This document shows positions 14,055 through 24,216 of a stretch of 64,000 nucleotides of DNA, piece by piece. This DNA is from Gyrodactylus bullatarudis (lineage: Eukaryota > Platyhelminthes > Monogenea > Gyrodactylidea > Gyrodactylidae), in assembly GCA_012064415.1 (NCBI GenBank), contig SSNU01000038.1, positions 377,599 to 441,598 of the forward strand, given 5' to 3'. The notes below the pieces were generated by a model, which was not told the origin of the DNA, ran no database searches, and worked only from the letters and a program-made list of their open reading frames with translations. Position 1 is the stretch's first letter; each line of letters begins with the position of its first letter. Position numbers and translations under genes: made by a program.

Positions 14055-17000
14055 ATGGGGGCTAAGCAAGCAATTGTCCTTGGAATACTATTAACCCTTG
14101 TTTTCACCGAAGATACATGTCATTTAGCTAGTAATTGTGAGCAATGCATGAGCAAGGGTGCATCATGTTCCTGGTGTATTGATGAAAACTTTGATGATAC
14201 CAGAATCGGGGCTGGATATCGCTGTGCAAATAATGCCACATTACTAGAGAGAGGATGTTCTGTCGATGGTATTACCACAACATTCTCCAAAATAGAAAAG
14301 GGTAGGTATTCATTGGTTTATTCTGCTTTTTAGAAACGAATCACCAAGATGCAATTCTTCAACTTAAGCCCTATGAAACACAAATTAAACTTCGTCCAGG
14401 AGCAGAATTAATCAAAGATTTCGTATTTGAATCCATTAAGGATTATCCAGTTGACTTGTATTTTCTCGTAGATTTGAGTTATACTATGCGAGATGACCTG
14501 GATACAGTCTCTGGGTTAACCCAAGACATTGTTCGTGAAATGAAATCAGTCACTAAAGATCTTCATATGGGCTTTGGAGCTTTCGTCGATAAACCTGTTT
14601 ATCCCTTTGTTATGCCCTCCCAGTCAGAGTTGGAGAATCCCTGCCTGAACGTTCACGATAACAATGACATGAAGTGTGATCCCACATTTCTCTATAAACA
14701 CATCCTCGACATAACCGATAATTATGAGAGTTTCCAACAGGCCACTAAGAATATCCGAGTAATTGCAATTTGATTATCTTCATATTTATCATTTATATGT
14801 TGAAATTGATAGATTTATTCATTCTCATTTATGTTTTATTCTAGCCATCTGGAAATCTTGATAGTCCTGAAGGAGGTCTAGATGCTCTCCTTCAAGTGGC
14901 TTATTGTGAAGAAAGAATTAAATGGAGAAAGAATGCTCGAAAAATCGTTGTCTTTGCATCTGATGGCGGCTTCCACTTGGCTGGCGATGGTAAATTAGCT
15001 GGACTTATTAAACCTCCACCCAAAACTTGTCAACTGACAAAGAAACAAGACCCTGTTAACCTTAATGAGGAATATTGGGGATGGTACACGGCCAATGAAA
15101 CTGACTATCCCAGTGTTGGCGAGGTAATTATCTCTCATTTAATTTTAAATTTCATTCATTCTTTTATTACTACTAAATATTTTTTATCAATGAAATTTAA
15201 ATTTACTCTCTTTTGACCTTATTTTTTTAAATGACTCTCACCACTCTATTACCTTACTATTTTACTCATTAAATGGGAACTAAAAAGTATTTACAACTAT
15301 ATTTTTTAATATATTACAGCTATAGTAGTAAAACTTGAAATTTTTGATAAACAATTCCCAATCAAAATACTATATTAATATTTATTACATGAATAATCAT
15401 GTACTTTAGGAATTATTGATTCCTCATTCATATTATTGAATCAATTCTTAAAAATATACATCATTTTGTGAATAAAATTCAATCAGGTAATACTCCTGCA
15501 TATACTATGCACACCTTCTACGCGTAAATTCATGTACACAATCTGTATACACCTGTGATTACTATAATAGTATATATATGCTAGCAGGTATAGACAAAAT
15601 TTCCTTACCAAAAAGGATGCTGATTCATCACCTTACCTTAAAGGATTATTCATTCATAATAATCTCTCCCTTACAAAATTGTTGGGAATCATTTTTTTGT
15701 TGGATTCTTACATGAATTTCCCACCTAGAGGCATATTTAGAATATGGTGTTTACATGTCTCATTTCTACTATTATTTTTTCATTGGAAAAAAGATTTAAT
15801 AAAACTCAGTCTAGCAAAAAACCATTTATCACTCTTAGTTTTTTCCTCTATTTTCACCAGGTTTGAATAATGAGATTCCTAAGTTTTTTTTTTGCAAAAA
15901 TATTCGTATTTGTGTTTTATCGAATTTTACCTCTCGAAAAAGTTTATCCTTGGTGTCATTACAATCCCAAAGTATCATTTTTTGACTTAAAATATTTCCG
16001 ACATTTTAATTCCAAAAGATAGCTTTAAGATGATCACATTTTCTTCTTATTTCTTTGATCTCTTTGACTGGGTTTTCTCAACACGTTGATTTAAAATTAT
16101 CACATTGTTTCAGAAACGAGTCATCTTTAAACTGTCATAACTTATCGATAAATTATTGTAGCTAAAGCTATAAGTCATAGTTCACTAGAAAGAGACCCAC
16201 TAAGAGTTTTCCCAAATTTTTTAGACCAGATTTTCAAACTTGTCTAAAAACTCTTTTAGGTCGCCCATGTCCTGACTGAACATGCAATTTCAGTCATTTT
16301 TGCCACAACAACACAATTTGAGCCACTCTATACCAAGTTGGCCGAATTCTTGCCCAATGCTGGCGTCGGGACTTTGGAAGATCAATCAAAGAATATTGTA
16401 AAACTCTTGCGGGAAAACTACCAAAAGATTGCCAACAAAGCAGAACTATTGATTACATCTGATACTGGATTATCAGTGAGTAATACTTACCAAGTATTTA
16501 TAACTTGTAATACTTGAGCAAATGTTTCATAATTACGATATATCTGGTAAACTTTATTCATTGATAAAATTAAGAGACGAAAAGAATTTGTACAATTTGT
16601 AAAGCAAAATCTAGGATATATATGTAATGAGAATCGGTTAACGAAAAGGATTCCCACAGGTCTTCTCAGCATATATTAGTATTAAATTTTTAGATAATTC
16701 TTATCTGAACATTTGCTTTTTTGCTTAAAACTTGACAGCTGAAGTGAAAAGGCGAAAATTCAAAAACTGCTTCATCTGAATCGATAATTTTGACTGATTC
16801 TTTTCATTCGTGACTTTGATAAACAAGAATTAATATTTTGAAATATTCACTAACATTTTCAAATACATCCGACAATTCACATAAAATCATGATTGGAAAA
16901 GCAGAAAAAAGGATATATTGAAACCAATGTGAATCTGTTAGATCAAACTTAGAAAATGCCATTTATGAAATTTAAACTTGAAATTTTTAATTCTCTGATA

Positions 17001-20000
17001 CCCCAAATTCCCAAAAATCTCCAACATATCACCAAATAAATTGGATTTTTTTGCTAGAATATGCAGTTCTGATTAAAAATACCTTACGAAGCTATTTCTA
17101 TTTAAAATTGCATTTAAATGGCTCAAAATTTAGATTTTAATCGATTGTAGTAGAAATATTCATTGAAAATAGTTGGCGCTAATACAAAAATCGACATTTT
17201 CAATTGGGGTATCCAAGCAAAATTTAAAATACATGGTTTAATAGGAACTTTTTTACGTTGAAAAATTCTCTTTTATTTTCCCTGAACAATGTTCTATGCT
17301 TTAATCAAAAATTGATGTTTTAACCATGGAAAACACATGGGAAAAAAGGCTTAGTTTTTCGATAATCTTCAAGATGAGATCAAGACTTGGAAAATTTGGC
17401 CTACTCTTTGAGTAGTAGTACTCTTTTATGTATGGATTAATACTTGCTTAATTTCATTTCAGGTCAAAGTTCTCACAAAATGTCAAGGAGACAATGACTT
17501 TGTTGAGAAGAGCACTTGTCCGGAACATCCAGTAGGCGGAAGAATCGAATACCAAGTCAAGATTATAACAGAAGAATGCTTCGAGGGAACCAAAGAAATA
17601 AAGATGAAACTTTTGGGTTTTGATGATGAGTCAACAATCCAGGTCGAATCAGCATGTAAATGTGATGTCTGCACTGAGAAAAAGTGGCCAGATAAACCAG
17701 AGCCATTTAGCGAAAGGTGTCAGAGTCAGGGTTATCTTCAATGCGGCAGTTGTAAATGTCACAATGGTTTCACCGGTGACTTTTGTGAATGCTCCAAGGA
17801 AAATTCTGTTGAAGACATGACTGAAAAGTGTACAGCTCAAGGTGACTCAGACGTAAGTTGAAATTGATATTACACTCTTGAAAGACTGTCTCTGAAGAAT
17901 CTTGAAGTTTTGAAAATATACATTTTCTTCTACTTCAATTTGACGTTATTAATTATTCATTCGAAAGACAAGAGCCAATTATTGATTAGAGAAGAGACTT
18001 TTTATGTCTGTTTTTATATATTCTTTCTACACTTTTCATTTCTGATTTATTATCGATTGTACTTTAAGTTAAAATAAACATTTGGCAGTAAAATCCAAGA
18101 AATAATTGTTGATCTACTCTTACACTTTTACAAATTAGGCAAAATGTGGAGAAAGCCATACACAATAGAATTTCTCTGATTCCTGTGAAAATACACTGGT
18201 GATTGTACAACCAAAACTCCAAGCCCTAAGATGATTAGTACACAATCATCTTTATTGATTAATAATCAATTGTACCTGGCGGCATCTGTGATAAGGAGGT
18301 TGAAATTTTCTCGCTTAATCTCGTATTCATTAACTGTCTCTTGAACATATTGAATAACACTGGTCATTGACATGGAATGATTCAATCGAATAGACTTGAG
18401 AAGAAAACTATTTCCAGGCTCAATCAAGATTCCGCCTAGAATATTCAGGTATTTTGACCCCGCGATTTCAGACTCGTCAGCAATAAGGAAAGTATTTTGA
18501 TCCCGAAGTTTAGACTTGATCATTTGTTTTTTCTCCTCATAGATGTCGCCCATCATTTTGCGATAAGTTTCGTGTGAGAGTAATTTGAAATTAAAAGTTT
18601 CATTGAAAAATTCTTTGAATATCTGATTGTTTAGGATCCAAGCGGGAAGACCAAGTTTCAAAATCATTTCAATGAGAGCTCTGTGTTTTTGATAATCTTC
18701 CACTTCTATTTCCTTTTGTACTTTAAATTCAGGCTTTGATCTTACATGTCTTTTAGAAGATCTGTGTTGATCTACATCAAATTGACGATTGCAGGAGACT
18801 GAACATTGACAACTTTTACACCATAATTTGCCGTCGATTGTTGTCTTGAATTCAACCGGATACATTTTTTCATATTTCAAGCAATTTGATAGCAAGAGGA
18901 ACGTCTTGGCATGACTAATTGAGATATTTGAATTTCCCATGCCACACATACAATGATGAATAAATGTGGTGCATTCTGATCGGTTTGAATATTTTTAGAC
19001 AATCAAATTAAAAAATTTCACCTTGTTCTATATACAATGACAAGGAATTGATGTCTCATCCTATTGTATATTATTAATAATACGAATAGATTATACCTCT
19101 TAAAAATAATACTTTATAGAAAAAATAATACATTATAAGATGTTATAACTCCGGACCCTGGGGTCCAGAAGAAAATCTGAATAGCTTAACTTGATTTTCA
19201 GAGCCGAGAAAAGCTCTGGTTAAAATATGATTTTTAAGACTTTTTGAGGCCCTAATTGATTATGCAGGAAAGGGTAACAAAACTTTTTATCCAACTTGAA
19301 AATTTCAGATATGATAGAGAAATCTATTCTGATCTTAAAATAAAAAGAATTTGTATGAAACAGTAACACACCATCTGATTCGGAATAGACTTTTCTACAA
19401 ATTGCATTTCGGAATTATTCCTCATTCTTTCAAAACTTTTCCGCTAATTGAGTTCAAAAATTCGAATTTAGGAAATAAACCAAAAATTCAACTCTGAGGC
19501 TTATTTTCTGCCAGATAATCTCACGTTAGAATTGTGATAAATAGCTCAATTGATGCGAAATCTCTCAGAATGTATCGATATAGTAAAATTCTTACGATGG
19601 AATAATTTACCTTCAAAAATTTTTCAATGGAAAATTAATTTTCAGGTTTTTTTATTTTTTAATTTTTTCACTCATTGAATACACATAATTTGTAAGATAT
19701 TCATTCACAAAAATAATTTTTTTTAAATAATTCTATTAAGAGATATAGGTAAAAGTCCTGTAAAGTGAGAAGAGTTAAATTAAAAGGGGAGAGATCCTCG
19801 TATATATTGGGCTAATTTAGGTTGAATATTATTGGTCGATTGCATGGACCAATGAGAATCGAGGAAAGTTCGTGGGAGAATATCACGTTATTTTTCACCC
19901 TGATTCAATCTAAGCTATTAAACTAAATAAGAAATGAGAATTATTTATTTTAAATTTATACAAACGAACTGATCTCATCTTCCTCTATAAGCTCATGTAA

Positions 20001-22802
20001 TTTTTATCAATGAAAAATAATGAATAAGAAAAATTTTTATTTGATAGAATCTTGAGTTAAAAATTATACTATTAGAAAGCTGATAAAAAAACTTATCAAT
20101 TTTACAAATTTTCATTAACCTGTGATTTATTGCTGGTGCTCAAAAGCATTTAAAAAAAGTGTTGGTTTTTTGAAATTAAAAATAAAATGCCAATTCTCAA
20201 TCTCACAGACACAGCATGATTCATTCATACACAACATGTCTGTATTTAAAAAAGGTTTTAGAAATTTAATGAATTTAGTTTATGTAAAATGGTAAATAAC
20301 TTTAAATTTTGTTACAAATGTGGATTAATTTTTGTAGCTAATTTTATTTTATCCCAAGACATTTACTATTTCGATAGTTTGAGAGTTCCCGCTTCAATTG
20401 AGCTATTTACCACAGCTCTCACATGAGCATTGTCTATCATGTTTGAAATTTTAATTTGTTTTAGTATTTAGTTGTCTGAGAAACTTTTACTTTATATACA
20501 TTATAGATCTGCAGTGGACGTGGCCGTTGCATATGTGGCTCATGTAAATGTAACCAAGAACGTTACTACGATCAATTTTGTCAATGCGACAAGCAGGGCT
20601 GTAAACGAGCCAGTGACAACAATCAAGTATGCGGTGGTCCCAGCCGAGGAACCTGCGAATGCAATGGTAAATGCAAATGCAAAGAGGGCTATACTGGGGA
20701 GGCTTGCGACTGCCTTACGACTGAAAATTCATGTTTTCCAAATTCCATTTTCAATCCTGATCCAAATGTAGGTCTTACCAAATTATTTTCATAGATTTTT
20801 TTTCATTTGCAATCTTAACTTTCACCCTTTTTCTAGGCTAAATGCTCCGGCAACGGTATTTGTGATTGTGGTCTATGCTTTTGTAAGCAAGGCTATACGG
20901 GACAGTTTTGTGAAGAGATCCAAGGCGGAGAATCAGCCCTTTGTAATGATCAGGAAGTAGAATCCTGCGTTACCTGCCTACACGACGAATCAATGGATTA
21001 TGATTTTGAAGCAGACAAGAAACTCCAATTAACTAATAGAGATGATCAAAGGTAAGTTATTCCTTTTAATATTGATCTCTGATTGGTCGAGAGAATATTC
21101 CTAGTCAAAAATAGGATTATAAAAAACTAGTCTGTATGCCAGAAGAAGGTTTTAAAATCATTTCCTTTGCTATCTAGCGAAATAACTAGGGGACCCCATT
21201 GTATTGTATGAATTAAACAATTACCAAGGAATACAAGTACATTTACTTGTTTTTATGCAAATACAAGAACAAGATACATTATTACACGCTTTCATTGGAT
21301 AGTTTAGAAATTAGTCATCAATAGTTGTTCAAAAATATGACCTAATAAGTGGGCTTTTTAGCGCTAAAAGAAAATTGGAAATGTAGAATCCTCTAAGGCT
21401 GTATGAATCATGTTGTTGTGTTTAAATACTGATACTTGCTTCAATCAATACATTAGGGGTCCCTAGAAATAAAACGTGTTATTATATCATGTAAAAGTGA
21501 AAAATATTCATAGCTCATTGCTTTCTCATATTGATTAGCTTCTCGCCCACCTCGTCGGGTACACCCTTATCAGATAGTATTAGTGCCAAATGTCAAGCAA
21601 GGTGCAATTCAACACGCATTGATCTGAACAATGTCCTCCTTTCGGATGAGATTGTCCAAAATGATGGTTCCAACTTGTGCATTGTCTACACCAAAGATAA
21701 CTGTCGCCTCTTCTTCACCTATCGATACTCAGATGTTATCCTACAACAGAGAAAAGTAATCAACATTCTAATAATGCTTAAATATACAATAGAGAAATAC
21801 AAAATATTCTCAACCATAATAAATAATCAGAATTTGTAGGATTGGTATTTCTATAAGAAAGATCAAAAAATGTTGGAAACGTAAATTTCATCCATTATCG
21901 TATCAAGTATTTTGGTCCGTATTGAGAAAGTATCATTCTCAAATGAGATTCTTACTAAAATTTTCATTCAAATTGACAAAATGGGATAAAAACAAAACTC
22001 TCTCGCACAGGATTGGCTTAATCAGGAATCTGATAGATTTAGGGAAATTCTACCTAACAACTCAGTTGGCAATATGTCTCAAAATATATCAAAATTCCAC
22101 TTAAAGTTTCGAGTTTAATTAATAGTTATAGGACATTCTTAAAAGACTCAACTCTGTGAAAGAGATAGGTAAATCATTCTTAACAAATGAATCTGCAAAT
22201 GAATAAATTTTCAACTTTAAATTATCCTGACTATTGAGCAACCCCATCTATTGGCCCTTAGAGGGGAGCCTGAGTTATCTATGCTCTATCAATTGGAGAA
22301 AATTCTCCATTAGCCTCAACAGAATCTACATGTGTAAAAAATGTAGATAGTCAGAAATTGCCAACATTTTCATACTAAAAAGTAGAATTTATTCGTATCC
22401 TTAACAATTTTCTAAAGTGTATGTATAAGTTATTTATTATAATTTTGATGAGATAAATGCAACTTATAAGGTCAATTATCTTTCCAAATTCAACTTCCTC
22501 CATTATCATTATAACCTTTCCAATCATTTTTCTTTCAGGTCACTTTGAAGTTGACCAAAAAGAAGGAATGTACCAATACAACAGAGATTCTCTACATAAT
22601 CCTTGGCGTCATTTTGGCCATTGTCCTTGGTGGTCTTTTATTACTACTCATCTACAAACTGGTTATCACTATTGATGATAGAAAGTCATACGCTCAAGTT
22701 GTCAAGGAACTTGAGAATACACGCTGGGAAATGACTGTCAATCCAACCTACAGTTCTCCACATACGGAAGTGGAAAATCCTCTTTATGGAGGCGGCCATT
22801 AA
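14055..22802 (+). CDS. Integrin beta subunit (myospheroid-like), complete
   Basis: Type I membrane receptor that pairs with an integrin alpha chain to bind matrix and link to the cytoskeleton. Nine exons keep phase: 14055-14301, 14334-14758, 14845-15123, 16260-16475, 17463-17852, 20507-20767, 20837-21051, 21539-21755, 22539-22802, giving 837 residues. Order: signal peptide (~1-25), cysteine-rich PSI domain (~27-75), beta-I domain with the MIDAS loop DLSYTMRDD (D129) and SGNLDSPEGG (about 226-235), hybrid region, four cysteine-rich EGF-type modules in exons 5-7, beta tail, one membrane helix (~767-789), and a tail with NPTY (818-821) and NPLY (830-833) for talin/kindlin-type adaptors. The MIDAS DxSxS is DxSxT here. 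Intron 1 is 32 nt; another in-frame donor at 14269 would give 65 nt but removes residues that align better when kept. Intron 5 holds an antisense hAT fragment. Family assignment is secure; orthology to a particular beta class is not. Confidence 0.95.
15124..16259 (+). other. Integrin beta intron 3
   Basis: AT-rich intron of 1136 nt between the exons ending GTTGGCGAG and starting GTCGCCCAT. I see no repeat family, RNA gene or coding frame of note in it. Confidence 0.5.
16940..17270 (+). repeat. Dispersed repeat in integrin beta intron 4
   Basis: Closely similar and in the same orientation to 56005-56310: both contain AGAAAATGCCATTTATGAAA, an AATACCTTACGAA block and TTTTAATCGATTGTAGTAGA. It has no reading frame. 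The element class is unknown. Confidence 0.65.
17853..20506 (+). other. Integrin beta intron 5, enlarged by insertion
   Basis: This 2654-nt intron contains the antisense hAT fragment at 18266-18949. The remainder is AT-rich and I recognise nothing in it. The flanking exons join in phase 0 in the middle of an EGF-type module (GDSD then ICSGRGRC). Confidence 0.5.
18266..18949 (-). pseudogene. hAT-type transposase N-terminal fragment
   Basis: The open frame encodes about 227 residues; the real start may be the internal MYPVEF. A C2H2-like zinc finger comes first (LWCKSCQCSVSC then a DQHRSSKRH stretch). It is followed by features seen in hAT-like transposases: FLIADESEIAGSKYLNILGG with a probable catalytic D, and LLITDAARYN with a second one. 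The frame then stops at 18266, so the long C-terminal part, including the dimerisation region, is absent. It lies antisense inside integrin beta intron 5. I did not find matching terminal inverted repeats. It is probably a truncated, inactive copy; zinc-finger and catalytic residues are read by eye. Confidence 0.6.
21186..21466. mobile_element. 281-bp MITE with 6-bp target duplication
   Basis: The ends are imperfect inverted repeats beginning CTAGGGGACCCCAT at the left and, on the complement, CTAGGGACCCCTAATG at the right. The hexamer AAATAA flanks it at both sides (21180-21185 and 21467-21472), which fits a target-site duplication. There is no coding frame. It lies in integrin beta intron 7. 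Confidence 0.55.
21756..22538 (+). other. Integrin beta intron 8
   Basis: AT-rich intron of 783 nt. No repeat family or gene recognised. Confidence 0.5.
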
Positions 22803-23512
22803 CTACTCTCATATTAACCATGTCATTTCAACTACAATGCAGTTTTCTCGGGTTGCCAGTTGAAATAATTTGTAAAACAAATATAATGTGAACAACATGA
22901 TAAGCGCGATAAATAGTTTTTTGGATTCTTGACATTTTTTGACAAATTCTGTTTACAAAAGACAATCTTTAGGTTATTCAAAAAAAATAACCCAAAAATC
23001 ATTGAATGAACTATTGTAGTGTTATTCATTCAAATTAATTTACTTTAAGATGTAGTTTTTCGGGAGTTTATCCTGTCAAATTGATCATTTTGGAAGCCTT
23101 CATCTTTTACCTCCTTTCATCGATGTCTACACTACTCTGTTATATGCCAATTTATCACATGGATTTTATTTTTTATATATATCCCAAACCTTCTTCAAAG
23201 CTAAAACATTATTAAAACTTACACACAACAACGCCCCACTGAGTTAGTAAGAGAAAGAAACCATGTTACCTATTCAACTTTTATAATTATAACTATGCAG
23301 TCTTGAAATTTCTATTGTATTATGAGAAACGCCTAAATTTGTTTTATTTTGTTTTTTTTCTTTAAATTATATTGCAAAATGATGATACTCTATAGATATT
23401 TAATATTGAACTGAATGGAAATAAAATTAATTTTGTTTGATAGTCATTCTTTTTCTAACTAATCTCTGATAACTTTAATGATGATTTCAATTTACTTTCT
23501 TCATCCACTTAG
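22803..23512. other. Integrin 3' UTR and GatC 5' region
   Basis: AT-rich stretch that should hold the integrin beta 3' UTR (no stop-proximal polyadenylation signal stands out; AATAAA occurs near 23420) and the missing first exon of the GatC gene. I could not identify that exon with confidence. Confidence 0.45.
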
Positions 23513-23938
23513 AGATTAGGACCATTATTGGAAGTAAAGTTTTGTCGAAACTACCGGTTCCTGCTTCCTCCAACTAACTGGCCTCCAAAACCAAAGTATG
23601 TACCGCGTAGCATCAAAATTGACAATGAGGTGAAAAGTAAATTGGAAAAAGCCTCAATGATCAGTTTGGAGGATAAAAATCTCTTGAGGATGGTTGAAAG
23701 GAATCTCTCAATAGCACTTTCAATAAGCCATGCTGATAAAGAGAGGACTCGAGATATTCAGCCTCTTCATCACCTGCTTCAAGAAAAATACGAAGATATT
23801 AACTGTGATTTCCCTCACATGTTTCGCGAAGATGAGGATTTTAATAAAAATACAACTCTTCGTGCAAAATGTCTAATTAAGATGAGTGAAAGTGTAAGAG
23901 AAGGCTTTTATGTTGTACCCAATGCAGAGGAGAAATAA
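23513..23938 (+). CDS. gatC: Glutamyl-tRNA(Gln) amidotransferase subunit C, mitochondrial (last exon)
   Basis: GatC is the small subunit of the GatCAB complex, which converts Glu-tRNA(Gln) to Gln-tRNA(Gln) in mitochondria. The exon opens right after an acceptor (CACTTAG, ending 23512), and the frame is closed by a stop just before it; the first in-frame methionine is internal, so an upstream exon with the start and mitochondrial targeting signal is missing. The visible ~141 residues carry the family pattern: a helix KIDNEVKSKLEKASMISL, a second helix ending in TRDIQPLHHLL (the usual T-x-V-x-P-M region), and a C-terminal GFYVVP matching the family's EYFVAPP end. The stop is at 23936-23938. Similarity was judged by eye, and sequence divergence leaves some doubt. 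Confidence 0.65.
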   Translation, partial: RLGPLLEVKFCRNYRFLLPPTNWPPKPKYVPRSIKIDNEVKSKLEKASMISLEDKNLLRMVERNLSIALSISHADKERTRDIQPLHHLLQEKYEDINCDFPHMFREDEDFNKNTTLRAKCLIKMSESVREGFYVVPNAEEK

Positions 23939-24216
23939 AATACTTTTGAACAAAAAAAACGTTAATCATTGGTTAAATTAAATTCGAAACAATATAATTC
24001 TAGGTTTGAAGGTGATACCGAGTCTATATTACGGACCTGAGTTATTAAAATCTGTGCTAAAATTTTTAGCGTCTAAAAATTATTTTCAAAACTTTGTACT
24101 CTGTATTAATTGAACAAGAATGGTATTGGAAAAAATATCTTTTGTTAAAGTAAGAGGAATAAATTGCGAAGATACAAGTTCTTATTTAATGATTTCCATC
24201 TCCTAAGTAGTAAACT

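Noticed and set aside
18136..18230. Possible extra integrin beta EGF exon (AKCGES reading after an AG)
   Set aside because: A stop comes after nine codons, no cysteine spacing fits, and exons 17463-17852 and 20507-20767 already join in phase inside one module.
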